Counted from the stretch's first letter, positions 1 to 9,356 are shown. The stretch: DNA of 39,012 bases from CAZVON01 sp964628435 (GCA_964628435.1 CAZVON010000007.1:1-39012); one strand, 5' to 3'. The notes: generated by a model not told the origin, from the sequence alone. Translations and numbers: made by a program.

Positions 1-1610
1 ATAGAGCTCTTATGGGAACCCATATGCAGTGTCAGGCAGTTCCGTTAGTAAAACCACAAAGTCCAGTTGTAGGAACAGGTATGGAAGAAACAGTTGCCCA
101 GGTGATGGGACGAGTCGTGCGAGCTCCATTTGATGGAATTATTATCTCAGTTGATGGAAAAACTCTGACTATCGAAGGCGATAAGGGACAGGAAGCAAAA
201 TACGCTATTGAAGCCTTTAAAAGAACTTCCCAGGCAACCGCATATACTCAAACGGTCAAAGTAAAATATGATCAGAGAGTTAAAAAGGGAGAGGTGCTAA
301 TTGACGGACCAGCTTCTGATAATGGAGAATTAGCACTTGGGCAAAACCTCCTTATTGCATATGCATCGTTTGACGGCTTGGGATATGAAGATGCAATTGT
401 TATCTCAGACAGATTAGTAAAAGAAGATACTCTTTCGTCAATTCATATAGAGCGATATGAAGCATCTGTAGTTGAAACAAAGCTAGGACCAGAAGAAACT
501 ACCCGTGATATACCAAATGTATCAGAAGAAGATTTAGCCAACTTAGACGAAGATGGTATTGTGGTTGTAGGAAGTGAAGTTAGCCCAGGAGATATCTTGG
601 TAGGTAAGATCGCACCCAAAGGAGAAACAGAATTAACAGCAGAAGAGCGATTACTTCGCGCAATATTTGGAGAACAGGCTCGAGAAGTACGAGATACCAG
701 TCTTCGTATGCCTCACGGAGAACGAGGAACAGTTATTAGCGTTCAAATTTTAGACAGAAAAAAAGGCGATGAGTTAGAGCCAGGTGCACTTCGAAAAATT
801 ATTGTAGAAGTTGCTCAATTTAGACATGTGGTGGTCGGTGATAAACTGGCTGGTCGGCATGGCAACAAAGGAGTTATCTCAAAAATTCTTCCGCAAGCAG
901 ACATGCCTTACCTTGCCGATGGGACACCAGTTGATATTATTATTTCTCCCATTAGCGTTTTAGCGCGTATGAATTTAGGTCAACTGTTGGAAGCGCATCT
1001 TGGATGGGCAGCACAAAAAATGAACATGAAAGTTGCAGCGCCAGTATTTGAGAGTATTGGAGAAGAAAAAATTGTTTCACTGCTCAAGCAAGCAGGACTA
1101 CCCCTTGATGGAAAGGCTGTTTTGTACGATGGTCGAACAGGAGAGCCTTACGAAAGCCCAGTGGTGGTTGGAATTGAATATGTTATGAAACTCATTCACA
1201 TGGTTGAAGATAAAACTCATGCTCGCTCAACAGGTCCATATTCTTTAGTTACCCAGCAACCATTAGGTGGAAAAGCCCAAATGGGAGGCCAGCGACTAGG
1301 AGAAATGGAAGTGTGGGCGCTAGAAGCGCACCGAGCGCGGTATATTCTGCAAGAAATGCTTACCATTAAATCTGATGATGTAGTAGGTAGATCAAAAGCA
1401 TTCGAAGCAATTGTAAAAGGTACAGACATTCCAACCCCCAAAGTGCCTGAGTCATTTAAAGTGCTTATCAAAGAATTACAGGCGATTGGGTTAAACGTAG
1501 CTCCAGTGGAAGCAACAGTACATGCAGATATTGTTGAGTCAGAGGAAGCTGCTAAAGAGCTTCAGCAGGAATTGGAAGGACAAGAAGTTGCACAGCCTGA
1601 TACAATATGA
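1..1610 (+). CDS. rpoB: RNA polymerase beta subunit, C-terminal part (5' end outside window)
   Basis: Catalytic beta subunit of RNA polymerase, cut by the window edge. The reading frame is open from base 3 (codons R-A-L-M-G), so the ATG at 12 is internal. The visible part covers the end of the rifampicin-binding region and the C-terminal half: GTGME, the active-site lysine segment GDKLAGRHGNKG near 840-870, and the C-terminal clamp segment PLGGKAQMGGQRLGEMEVWALEA near 1260-1330 that packs on beta prime. Odd point: the near-invariant NMQRQAVP stretch reads HMQCQAVP (24-47), so Arg687 and Asn684 (E. coli numbering) are Cys and His. The stop is TGA (1608-1610) and the C-terminus ends in an acidic tail. 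rpoC follows after 34 nt, the universal order. Confidence 0.98.
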   Translation, partial: RALMGTHMQCQAVPLVKPQSPVVGTGMEETVAQVMGRVVRAPFDGIIISVDGKTLTIEGDKGQEAKYAIEAFKRTSQATAYTQTVKVKYDQRVKKGEVLIDGPASDNGELALGQNLLIAYASFDGLGYEDAIVISDRLVKEDTLSSIHIERYEASVVETKLGPEETTRDIPNVSEEDLANLDEDGIVVVGSEVSPGDILVGKIAPKGETELTAEERLLRAIFGEQAREVRDTSLRMPHGERGTVISVQILDRKKGDELEPGALRKIIVEVAQFRHVVVGDKLAGRHGNKGVISKILPQADMPYLADGTPVDIIISPISVLARMNLGQLLEAHLGWAAQKMNMKVAAPVFESIGEEKIVSLLKQAGLPLDGKAVLYDGRTGEPYESPVVVGIEYVMKLIHMVEDKTHARSTGPYSLVTQQPLGGKAQMGGQRLGEMEVWALEAHRARYILQEMLTIKSDDVVGRSKAFEAIVKGTDIPTPKVPESFKVLIKELQAIGLNVAPVEATVHADIVESEEAAKELQQELEGQEVAQPDTI

Positions 1611-1644
1611 GTTCCACAGGCAGGGGTGGCCAAAGATGTAATTA

Positions 1645-4600
1645 ATGAATAATACAAATAACAGAAAAATGAAAGATCCGACAATTGTTGATTTTAAATC
1701 GCTCAAATTACTACTGGCGAGTAAAGATGATATTCTTTCTTGGTCCTATGGAGAAGTAGTTAAACCAGAAACCATTAATTATCGCACCCTTCGGCCAGAA
1801 AAAGATGGGTTATTTGATGAGCGTATTTTTGGCCCTACCAAAGATTGGGAATGTTATTGTGGCAAGTACAAAAGAATCAGGTATAGAGGAATTGTCTGTG
1901 ATAAATGTGGGGTAGAAGTAACTCTTTCTCGGGTACGGCGAGAGCGAATGGGGCATATTGTATTGGCTTCTGCAGTTACCCATGTATGGTTTTTTAAGGG
2001 ATCTTCATCTCCATTGTCGCTTCTTTTGGATGTTTCTCAAAAAAGTCTTGAATCAGTGATTTACTACGCGTCGTATTTAGTGATCGCAATCGATGAAGAA
2101 AAGAAGAAAAAAGCATTAGAGGTACTTTTGGATTCAATCGAAAAAAGAAAGGAATCACAACAGGAAGAATTTAAAAAAGAGGAAAAAAGAATTGAAGAAG
2201 AAGTTGAAGTCAAGAAAAAAGAAGCGCAAGAAAATAAAATTTCCAAAGAACAAAAAGCACTCATAATGGAAGAGTTCGAACTTACTAAACGCCAGCGTGT
2301 TGCTTCTCTTGCAGAGCGAGGTGCAATCGAAGCAAAACGACTCGATGAGATTTCTGAAGCATTGATTCGTTTGTTAAAAAGCTTAAAAGTTGGAACGGTT
2401 CTTTCGGAAGATGAGTATTTTAAAATCTTAGAATATGATATTCCTCAGTTTTTCACCCTCAAAACAGGAGCAGAAGCAATTTTAGAAATTCTTGAAAATC
2501 TCAGTTTGTCAGATCTTATTTCACAGATTCGAGTAGAAACAGAGAAATCTTCTGGAGCAAAATACATTAAATTGGTAAAGCGATTGCGTCTTCTTGAATC
2601 GATGCGAAAAACAGGAATTAAACAGTCGTCAATGGTACTGACTGTATTACCAGTTATTCCTCCAGATCTTCGACCAATGGTACAACTTGTTGGAGGAAGA
2701 TTTGCCACATCTGACTTGAATGATTTATATAGACGGGTTATTAACAGAAATAATCGCCTTAGACATTTAATTGCATTAGGAGCACCAGAGATTATTCTTC
2801 GCAACGAAAAACGAATGCTTCAAGAATCAGTAGATTCTTTAATTGATGCATCTCAGCGTTCAAATCAAGTAGTGTCTGTTTCCTTGCGTTCGTTGTCTGA
2901 TATGTTGCGAGGTAAACAAGGTAGGTTTAGACAGAATTTGCTTGGAAAACGGGTAGATTATTCCGGTCGTTCAGTCATTGTTGTTGGTCCTCAATTAAAA
3001 CTCAATGAATGTGGTATTCCAAAAGAAATGGCACTTGAAATGTTTAAGCCATTTGTTCTTCGTGAGGTAATCATTCGAGGGTTCGCACCGAATATTAAGT
3101 CAGCAAAACGTTTTATTGAGAAGCGACCACCAGAGGTTTTTGATATTCTCGAAGAAATCACTAAAAATCATCCAGTACTCTTAAACCGAGCGCCTACTTT
3201 GCATAAATTAGGAATTCAAGCATTCTACCCAATTCTTATTGAAGGGTCTGCTATTTCGTTGCATCCATGCGTATGTTCTGGTTACAATGCAGATTTTGAT
3301 GGAGATCAAATGGCTGTACATATACCTCTTTCTACCAAAGCACAGGAAGAAGCAATTAGTCTTATGATGCCAGGTAATAATTTACTAAAACCCGCAGATG
3401 GAAGCCCCATTACTCTCCCAAATAAGGAAATGGCTTTAGGAATTTTCTTTATCACAACCATAGATGAGTCTCTTGTCAAAGAAGATGTACCAATTTTTAC
3501 TAATACCCAAGAAGCTCATCTTGCGTACTCAACACAAGTCATTTCGCTTCGGGAGCCAATCAAAGTAAGAATAGGGGGGCAGATATACGATACTTCATAT
3601 GGACGTATCATATTTAATGAACAACTTCCAAAACACATTGGTTATATTAATGAAACAATTAAAGCATCGGGTATAAAACGAATCGTTACTCACGCAATTA
3701 CTCATTCTGTTTCAGAAGAAGTTGTTCATTTGATTGACATGATTAAGGCACTTGGATTTTATGGGGCAACAATTTCTGGTATGAGCGTTTCTGTTTTTGA
3801 CAATGAGATGGTTCCTCAAAAAGACAATCTTATTGAAGAAGCAGAGAAAAAAATCACTCTTATTGAAAATGAGTATCAACAAGGGCTTATTACGTTAAGT
3901 GAGAAGAAACGATTATCAAATGAAGTATGGCTTGAGACAACAGATAAGATTGCTGATCTTACCTGGAATAACTTAAAAGCGAAAAATGTGATAAAAACCA
4001 TTATTGATTCAGAGGGAGCGCGTGCTGGAAAAGAGCAGCTGAAACAGTTGTCTGCTATGAGAGGTCTTATATTAGATCCACTCGGTAAAATTGTTGAGCT
4101 TCCTATTAAATCAAATTTCAGAGAAGGATTGTCGATTTTTGAGTACGTGGCTTCAGCTCGTGGATCTCGAAAAGGACTGACAGATTCAGCATTAAAAACA
4201 GCCAATGCAGGATACTTGACTCGTCGGCTAGTAGATGCTTCACATGATGTGATTATTCGTCAAGAAGATTGTGGGGCTACAGAAGGAGTTGTTATTCAAA
4301 GACACGATTCAGAGAGAACGGCACCATTCATGCAGCGTGTTTTAGGAAGAGTGGCAGCTACAAAAGTAGTATCTAAAAAAACCAAAAAAGTTATTGTTGA
4401 AGAGAACGAAGAAATAATCGAAGCTCTTGCAAAAGCAATCTCAGACAGTGATATAGAACAAGTAATGGTCCGGTCAGCAATAACATGCAAGTTGTCATAT
4501 GGGTTGTGCGCACATTGTTATGGATGGGATTTCGCAACCAGGCGAAAAGTTTCGCTGGGAGTTCCGGTTGGAGTTGTTGCAGCACAAAGTATTGGAGAAC

Positions 4601-5364
4601 CAGGTACGCAGTTGACCATGCGTGTGCGACACTTTGGTGGAGTTGTTATGTCGGACGTAACTCAAGGATTGCCTCGGGTTGAGGAACTTTTTGAAATGAG
4701 AACACCAAAGAATCTTTCTCCAATCTCTGAAATTACTGGTAAAGTCAAAGTTGAGACAACAGATGAAGGGTACAAAATTACCGTCCGAAGTAGTAGAGTA
4801 AAGCCAGTAGAACAACAAGAATACTTTGTCCCACTTGCTGCAAGTCTGTTAGTATCTGATGGAGATGAGATTGTCGCGGGGACGCCTTTTGCACAAGGAT
4901 ACTTGGATCCAAAAGAAGTGATTAAGGTGGGTGGAATTTTATCAGCTCAGCGATATATCATTAACGAAGCGCAGAAAGTATATGAATCTCAAGGAATTGT
5001 TATAGACGATAAGCATTTTGAAGTGGTGCTTAGAAAAATGTCAGACAAAGTTATTGTTGAAACAGTGGGAGACACATCGCTGGTTCCAGGAGATTTTATT
5101 ACTAAGACACGATTTGAAGAAATCAACGCAGAAATGCTCTCTCAAGGTGGAGAGCCAGCAACTGGTAGACAGGTTATTTTAGGAATTACCAAAGCAGCGC
5201 TTTTTTCTGATTCGTGGCTTTCAGCAGCTTCCTTCCAAGAAACAACCAAAGTACTTACCGAAGCTGCGCTTGAAGGCCAGGAAGATAAATTGATTGGGCT
5301 TAAAGAAAATGTTATTATTGGGCGGCTCATACCAGTTGAAGCCAAGCCATCAGAGGGGGTATAA
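1645..5364 (+). CDS. rpoC: RNA polymerase beta prime subunit
   Basis: Complete 1239-residue beta prime subunit. Seen in order: N-terminal zinc ribbon (C-Y-C-G ... C-D-K-C, residues about 71-92), the bridge to the clamp, the Mg-binding catalytic motif NADFDGD at residues 548-554, the trigger-loop region, and the second zinc site with Cys residues around 4270 and C-KLSYGLC-AHC near 4485-4515. Residues about 150-230 form a highly charged Lys/Glu stretch predicted to be coiled coil, longer than in E. coli at this place. The start at 1645 gives a short Asn-rich leader before the conserved KDPTIVDFKSLK; Met9 (1669) is an alternative, and neither has a clear Shine-Dalgarno. The 3' end carries the ribosome binding site of rpsL. 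Confidence 0.98.
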   Translation: MNNTNNRKMKDPTIVDFKSLKLLLASKDDILSWSYGEVVKPETINYRTLRPEKDGLFDERIFGPTKDWECYCGKYKRIRYRGIVCDKCGVEVTLSRVRRERMGHIVLASAVTHVWFFKGSSSPLSLLLDVSQKSLESVIYYASYLVIAIDEEKKKKALEVLLDSIEKRKESQQEEFKKEEKRIEEEVEVKKKEAQENKISKEQKALIMEEFELTKRQRVASLAERGAIEAKRLDEISEALIRLLKSLKVGTVLSEDEYFKILEYDIPQFFTLKTGAEAILEILENLSLSDLISQIRVETEKSSGAKYIKLVKRLRLLESMRKTGIKQSSMVLTVLPVIPPDLRPMVQLVGGRFATSDLNDLYRRVINRNNRLRHLIALGAPEIILRNEKRMLQESVDSLIDASQRSNQVVSVSLRSLSDMLRGKQGRFRQNLLGKRVDYSGRSVIVVGPQLKLNECGIPKEMALEMFKPFVLREVIIRGFAPNIKSAKRFIEKRPPEVFDILEEITKNHPVLLNRAPTLHKLGIQAFYPILIEGSAISLHPCVCSGYNADFDGDQMAVHIPLSTKAQEEAISLMMPGNNLLKPADGSPITLPNKEMALGIFFITTIDESLVKEDVPIFTNTQEAHLAYSTQVISLREPIKVRIGGQIYDTSYGRIIFNEQLPKHIGYINETIKASGIKRIVTHAITHSVSEEVVHLIDMIKALGFYGATISGMSVSVFDNEMVPQKDNLIEEAEKKITLIENEYQQGLITLSEKKRLSNEVWLETTDKIADLTWNNLKAKNVIKTIIDSEGARAGKEQLKQLSAMRGLILDPLGKIVELPIKSNFREGLSIFEYVASARGSRKGLTDSALKTANAGYLTRRLVDASHDVIIRQEDCGATEGVVIQRHDSERTAPFMQRVLGRVAATKVVSKKTKKVIVEENEEIIEALAKAISDSDIEQVMVRSAITCKLSYGLCAHCYGWDFATRRKVSLGVPVGVVAAQSIGEPGTQLTMRVRHFGGVVMSDVTQGLPRVEELFEMRTPKNLSPISEITGKVKVETTDEGYKITVRSSRVKPVEQQEYFVPLAASLLVSDGDEIVAGTPFAQGYLDPKEVIKVGGILSAQRYIINEAQKVYESQGIVIDDKHFEVVLRKMSDKVIVETVGDTSLVPGDFITKTRFEEINAEMLSQGGEPATGRQVILGITKAALFSDSWLSAASFQETTKVLTEAALEGQEDKLIGLKENVIIGRLIPVEAKPSEGV

Positions 5365-5367
5365 TAC

Positions 5368-5814
5368 ATGCCAACTTTATCACAACTGATTAAAAAAGGG
5401 AGAAAGAGAAAAGGAAAAAAAACACGCTCAACCGCATTGAGACGATTATATAATGCAAAAGATCGTGTTTATGCTTCTCTTGCTTCTCCTCAAAAACGAG
5501 GTGTAGTAACCCTGGTAAAAACTATGACTCCTAAAAAACCAAACTCAGCTCTTCGAAAAGTTGCTCGGGTTAAACTGTCTAATCGAACTGAAGTCACTGC
5601 GTATATTCAGGGGATTGGACATTCTCTTTCTGAACACGGTATCGTCTTGGTAAGAGGGGGTCGGGTAAAAGACTTACCAGGTGTAAAATACCATATTGTG
5701 AGAGGCAAGTTTGACTTGCTTGGTGTTGAAAGTCGCAAAACATCGCGGAGCAAATACGGAACTAAAAAAGCTGGAGGAAGTGTTCCTGCTCCACGGCCAA
5801 CAACAACGACTTAA
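5368..5814 (+). CDS. rpsL: 30S ribosomal protein S12
   Basis: Decoding-site protein of the small subunit. The signature TPKKPNSALRKVARV and the loop RGGRVKDLPGVKYHIV are intact, including the streptomycin-relevant lysines and the Asp that is often methylthiolated. At 148 residues it is longer than the usual ~124: there is extra sequence between the basic N-terminus and PQKRGVV, and a Pro/Thr-rich tail. The start is set by a purine-rich ribosome binding site, GAGGGGGT at 5353-5360, lying across the rpoC stop (3-nt gap). TATAAT at 5360-5365 is too close to the ATG to be its promoter. Co-transcribed with rpoBC and rpsG. Confidence 0.98.
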   Translation: MPTLSQLIKKGRKRKGKKTRSTALRRLYNAKDRVYASLASPQKRGVVTLVKTMTPKKPNSALRKVARVKLSNRTEVTAYIQGIGHSLSEHGIVLVRGGRVKDLPGVKYHIVRGKFDLLGVESRKTSRSKYGTKKAGGSVPAPRPTTTT

Positions 5815-5828
5815 CTTTTGACTTATTT

Positions 5829-6302
5829 ATGAGGCATAAAAAAGCAGAGAAAAGAATAGTAAAGGCAGATAACATTTACAATAACCGACTTGTGGCAAAG
5901 TTTATCAATAAACTTATGAAAGACGGTAAAAAATCTGTGGCAGAAAAGGCCTTTTACGAAGCCATGGTGTTGATTGAAAAAAAAGAGCAAAATCCCCAAG
6001 AGGTGTTTGAAAAAGCATTACAAACTGTTGGCCCAAAAGTAGAAGTTCGGCCTCGACGGGTAGGTGGAGCATCTTATCAGATTCCAGTTGAAGTACGAGG
6101 TGACCGAAGAATTTCCCTTGCCATGCGCTGGCTTTTAGCAGCAGCTAGAGCAAGATCTAACAAAGAATATCACAGGTTTTCTGAAAAACTTGCTGCAGAA
6201 TTGTTAGATGCAATAGAAAACAAAGGTGATGCGATCAGAAAAAGAGATAGTGTACTGCGTATGGCTGAAGCCAATCGCGCATTCTCTCATTTTAGATGGT
6301 AG
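5829..6302 (+). CDS. rpsG: 30S ribosomal protein S7
   Basis: Primary 16S rRNA binding protein that nucleates the 30S head. Length (157 aa) and the whole sequence match the bacterial family: MRHKKAEKR start, FINKLMKDGKK, VEVRPRRVGGASYQIPVEV and the C-terminal NRAFSHFRW, where the KRDSVLRMAEANRAF helix contacts E-site tRNA. It follows rpsL by 14 nt with no strong Shine-Dalgarno. Unlike the classical str operon, fusA does not follow directly: the next gene is convergent, and no terminator hairpin is visible in the 20-nt gap. Confidence 0.98.
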   Translation: MRHKKAEKRIVKADNIYNNRLVAKFINKLMKDGKKSVAEKAFYEAMVLIEKKEQNPQEVFEKALQTVGPKVEVRPRRVGGASYQIPVEVRGDRRISLAMRWLLAAARARSNKEYHRFSEKLAAELLDAIENKGDAIRKRDSVLRMAEANRAFSHFRW

Positions 6303-6322
6303 TTATGTACATATTCAATTTT

Positions 6323-6982
6323 TTATTCAACCGTAATCCCTAGAATTTTATCTCCAACCTGAATTTTATCAACCACCTCTGTGCCTTTTGTTACCATGCC
6401 AAAATTAGTATATTGCTGATTAAGCCACGAAGCCTCTTTTTTCGTAATAAAAAACTGCGCATCATTGGAGATATTAATATTGTCACCCCGGGCAACACCT
6501 AAAGAGCCAACCATAAATGGTTTCGCGTTTAATTCTGTACGCATTTGCCCACCGCCTCCGCCGTTTCCTTTTGGATCTCCTCCTTGAATGACCCAGTCTT
6601 CGACTCGATGGAATGTCAAGTTATTATAAAACCCGTTTGTTGCCTTTTCGATAAAGTTTTTAACCGTATTTGGCGCATCGGTGTTAAATAAAGTGAGTTC
6701 AATCGTTCCTTTTGTTGTTTTAATAGTTGCAGCAATGGTTGCTTTCGGTTCGGATTCAACCGTTGCGACAATAGGAGTTGGGGAATTCAGGGGCGTTGGA
6801 GTAATAAACTGAATATTTTCTTGTGGAGAAGGAATTGGGGCTTTTTCTGATTGTGTAGATATAGTGGGTACAGATAACGGCGTTGTTTGTGTGGTCTTCG
6901 GTTGGGTGACTGTATTGTTGATAACTAATACCCCAAAAAATCCTAAGATAACCACTGCGACAAAAAGAACGAGGTAATTCAT
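6323..6982 (-). CDS. Membrane-anchored cyclophilin-type peptidyl-prolyl isomerase
   Basis: Cyclophilin-fold prolyl isomerase, probably acting outside the membrane on exported proteins. Residues 3-21 form one hydrophobic helix (signal anchor), residues about 25-82 are a Thr/Ser/Pro-rich linker, and the catalytic domain covers about 84-219. Visible motifs: FHR at 124-126 (catalytic Arg), QGGDP at 133-137, NDAQFFIT around 173-180 and FGMV near 194. The gene lies convergent to rpsG and divergent from fusA. Its -10 (TATCAT, 6990-6995 on the minus strand) ends 7 nt from the ATG, so the mRNA may be leaderless. Function by family is confident; the substrate is unknown. Confidence 0.93.
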   Translation of the reverse strand: MNYLVLFVAVVILGFFGVLVINNTVTQPKTTQTTPLSVPTISTQSEKAPIPSPQENIQFITPTPLNSPTPIVATVESEPKATIAATIKTTKGTIELTLFNTDAPNTVKNFIEKATNGFYNNLTFHRVEDWVIQGGDPKGNGGGGGQMRTELNAKPFMVGSLGVARGDNINISNDAQFFITKKEASWLNQQYTNFGMVTKGTEVVDKIQVGDKILGITVE

Positions 6983-6989
6983 ACGTTCA

Positions 6990-7017
6990 ATGATACTTCG
7001 TAATTTTTAAAAGTCAA
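6990..7017 (-). promoter_or_regulatory. Promoter of the cyclophilin gene (leaderless type)
   Basis: On the minus strand, TTGACT (7017-7012) and TATCAT (6995-6990) are spaced by 16 nt. Only 7 nt separate the -10 from the ATG at 6982, so transcription would start at or next to the start codon. No Shine-Dalgarno is possible. Confidence 0.55.
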
Positions 7018-7060
7018 TAACAAATGATTTTTTTGTCTTCTAGAATCTCATATAGAAATA

Positions 7061-7069
7061 TGGTATACT
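7061..7069 (+). promoter_or_regulatory. Extended -10 promoter of fusA
   Basis: TGG-TATACT at 7061-7069 is an extended -10 element; no good -35 is seen at 17 nt. The predicted start near 7076 gives fusA a leader of about 80 nt that consists almost entirely of the palindromic TTCGAAATTCG-type repeat. Confidence 0.6.
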
Positions 7070-7079
7070 TATTGAAGTT

Positions 7080-7157
7080 AAATCCGAAATTCGAATAGCG
7101 AAATTCGAAACTTTTTCGTTTTGGATTTCGTGCTTCGGATTTCGAGTTTTTTATTTT
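7080..7157 (+). repeat. Palindromic TTCGAAATTCG-type repeat in the fusA leader, followed by a T-rich tract
   Basis: AAATCCGAA (7080-7088) is exactly complementary to TTCGGATTT (7134-7142). Inside are two copies of GAAATTCGAA. The element is followed by GAGTTTTTTATTTT and then directly by the fusA ATG. A related sequence lies in the infA leader (28581-28607). It can be read as a dispersed palindromic repeat, an attenuator-like hairpin, or both. Confidence 0.7.
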
Positions 7158-9356
7158 ATGGCAGATAATCAAAAAAGTATTGATTTAAATAAAATTAGAA
7201 ATATCGGCATTATTGCCCATATTGATGCTGGAAAAACCACCACCACTGAACGAATTTTATACTACACTGGAAAAACCTACAAAATTGGTGATATCGACGA
7301 AGGGACAACAGTGATGGACTGGATGGAAGAAGAACGGAAACGTGGTATTACTATTGTATCTGCAGCAACCACTACTTTTTGGGTCCATTCGTCGCTTCGT
7401 TCCTCCCATTCGACAAGCTCAGGGCAAGCAGGACAAGCTCATACATCTGGTCAAGATTCAAAAGATACCTATCGGTTTAACATTATCGATACACCTGGTC
7501 ACGTTGATTTTACCGCAGAAGTAGAGAGGTCTTTGAGAGTTCTTGATGGAGGTATTACGGTTCTTGACGCAGAAGAAGGCGTACAGTCTCAGTCAGAAAC
7601 CGTCTGGCGGCAAGCGGATAAGTATAAAGTGCCTCGACTTTGTTTTGTTAATAAAATGGACAAGCTTGGCGCTGATTTTTTTGCCACTATTAAAAGTATC
7701 GAAGAGAGACTTGGCGCAAACCCAGCGATTATGGTGCTTCCAATTGGATCTGAGTCAAGTTTTAAAGGAATTGTTGATCTTCTTTCACGAAAAACCTTGG
7801 TGTGGGGATCGGACGAACTGGGCGCAACGTATGAGGTATTAGATGATATTCCACAAGACATGAAAGATCAGGTAGAAGTATATAGAAATAAGCTTATTGA
7901 AAAAATTGCAGAAACAGACGACGTTTTGATTGAGAAATATTTAAATGGAGAAGAGATTGCAGTCGACCAGTTAAAAGCTGCGCTTCGAAAAGCGGTTATC
8001 GCATATAAACTCGTGCCAATTTACGCAGGTTCATCTCTTCGCAATAAAGGAGTTCAACCCCTTCTTGATGCGGTAGTTGATTATTTGCCTTCCCCAATGG
8101 ATTTAAAAGAAGTAAAAGGATTAAATCCAAAAACAAGCGAAGAAGAAGTACGGCAACTTGTTCCAGACGAAGCTTTGTCTGGACTTGCGTTTAAAATTCA
8201 AAACGATCCACATGTTGGGAAACTGACCTATTTCAGAGTCTATTCGGGGAAAATTACCTCAGGATCGTATATATATAACAGTACTAAAAATACTCAGGAA
8301 CGCGTGGGAAGACTTCTTCTTATGCATTCAAACCAACGGGAGGAAATAAAAGTTGCCGAAGCAGGAGAAATTGTTGCTATTGTAGGTCTGAAAGATACTG
8401 GTACTGGAGACACTTTATGTGATCAGGCACAACCAATTGTTCTTGAGAAAATTTCATTTCCAGAACCAGTTATTTCACTAGCTATTGAGCCCAAAACGAA
8501 ATCAGATCAGGAGAAACTTGGTTATGCTCTCAAACGATTAATGGAAGAGGATCCAACGTTTCATGTTAAAACCAACCACGAAACTGGCCAAACAATTATT
8601 TCCGGTGTTGGAGAATTGCAACTAGAAGTAAAAGTAAACACCATGAAAGCAGATTTTGGGGTAGAAGCAAATGTTGGTGCGCCACAGGTTGCTTATAAAG
8701 AGACAGTAAAAAGAATGTCAGAGGCAGAAGGAAAGTATATTCGTCAATCTGGCGGTCGCGGTCAATACGGCCATTGTTTTTTACGAGTTGAGCCAAAACC
8801 ACGCGGTGAAGGATTTGAATTTAAGGATGCTATTAAAGGCGGAGCTATTCCTCAAGAATTTGTAAAAGCAGTAGAAAAAGGGGTTATCGAAACAATGGAA
8901 AATGGCATTTTGCTTGGATATCCTCTGGTTGATATAAAAGTTACTTGTTATGATGGTTCGTATCACGATGTTGACTCATCAGAAATAGCCTTTAAGATTG
9001 CTGCGTCTCAAGCCCTTCAGGCGGCAACCAAAAAAGCAGACCTTACCCTTCTTGAGCCAATTATGAAGGTCGAGGTAACCACTCCGTCTGAATATTTAGG
9101 AGATATTATTGGTGATTTATCCGCAAAACGAGCTCAAATTTTAGGAACAGAAGAAAAAAGCAATAAATCAACCGTTATTTTGGCGTTGGTACCTCTGGCT
9201 GAGCTTTCTGGATATGCGACTACTCTTCGTAGTATGTCCAAGGGTCGCGCAACCTATTACATGGAGCCGTCTCATTATGAAGAGGTTCCTAAAAATATTC
9301 AAGAACAAATGCTTGTCAAATCTACCTTTACCGGTCGAGTTGCTGCTTCTGCGTGA
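7158..9356 (+). CDS. fusA: Translation elongation factor G
   Basis: Ribosomal translocase GTPase, full length (732 aa). Seen: P-loop AHIDAGKT at residues 20-27, switch I with RGITI, G3 DTPGH after residue 110, G4 NKMD, then domain II, the domain III/IV region with GGRGQYGHCFLRVEP, and the domain V C-terminus. Odd: between AATTTFW (ending residue 75) and TYRFNIIDTPGH there is an insert of about 25 residues (77-103, Ser/Gly/Gln/His-rich) encoded by a CGACAAGCTCAGG-type palindromic repeat. Most EF-G proteins have only a few residues here. The reading frame is kept, so the protein is probably functional with an extended loop. Its leader has no Shine-Dalgarno and is T-rich. Separated from rpsG and tuf by unrelated genes. 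Confidence 0.97.
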   Translation: MADNQKSIDLNKIRNIGIIAHIDAGKTTTTERILYYTGKTYKIGDIDEGTTVMDWMEEERKRGITIVSAATTTFWVHSSLRSSHSTSSGQAGQAHTSGQDSKDTYRFNIIDTPGHVDFTAEVERSLRVLDGGITVLDAEEGVQSQSETVWRQADKYKVPRLCFVNKMDKLGADFFATIKSIEERLGANPAIMVLPIGSESSFKGIVDLLSRKTLVWGSDELGATYEVLDDIPQDMKDQVEVYRNKLIEKIAETDDVLIEKYLNGEEIAVDQLKAALRKAVIAYKLVPIYAGSSLRNKGVQPLLDAVVDYLPSPMDLKEVKGLNPKTSEEEVRQLVPDEALSGLAFKIQNDPHVGKLTYFRVYSGKITSGSYIYNSTKNTQERVGRLLLMHSNQREEIKVAEAGEIVAIVGLKDTGTGDTLCDQAQPIVLEKISFPEPVISLAIEPKTKSDQEKLGYALKRLMEEDPTFHVKTNHETGQTIISGVGELQLEVKVNTMKADFGVEANVGAPQVAYKETVKRMSEAEGKYIRQSGGRGQYGHCFLRVEPKPRGEGFEFKDAIKGGAIPQEFVKAVEKGVIETMENGILLGYPLVDIKVTCYDGSYHDVDSSEIAFKIAASQALQAATKKADLTLLEPIMKVEVTTPSEYLGDIIGDLSAKRAQILGTEEKSNKSTVILALVPLAELSGYATTLRSMSKGRATYYMEPSHYEEVPKNIQEQMLVKSTFTGRVAASA
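7404..7441 (+). repeat. In-frame CGACAAGCTCAGG-type repeat inside fusA
   Basis: CATTCGACAAGCTCAGGGCA (from 7408) and the partial second copy CAGGACAAGCTCA (7429-7441) belong to the same family as the copies in rplM (32419-32524) and the intergenic copy at 33757-33775. Here they are translated as Ser/Thr/Gly/Gln-rich sequence within the GTPase domain. Confidence 0.8.

Noticed and set aside
5360..5365. TATAAT as a promoter for rpsL
   Set aside because: Only 2 nt from the ATG, too close even for a leaderless start; the purine-rich ribosome binding site explains the region.
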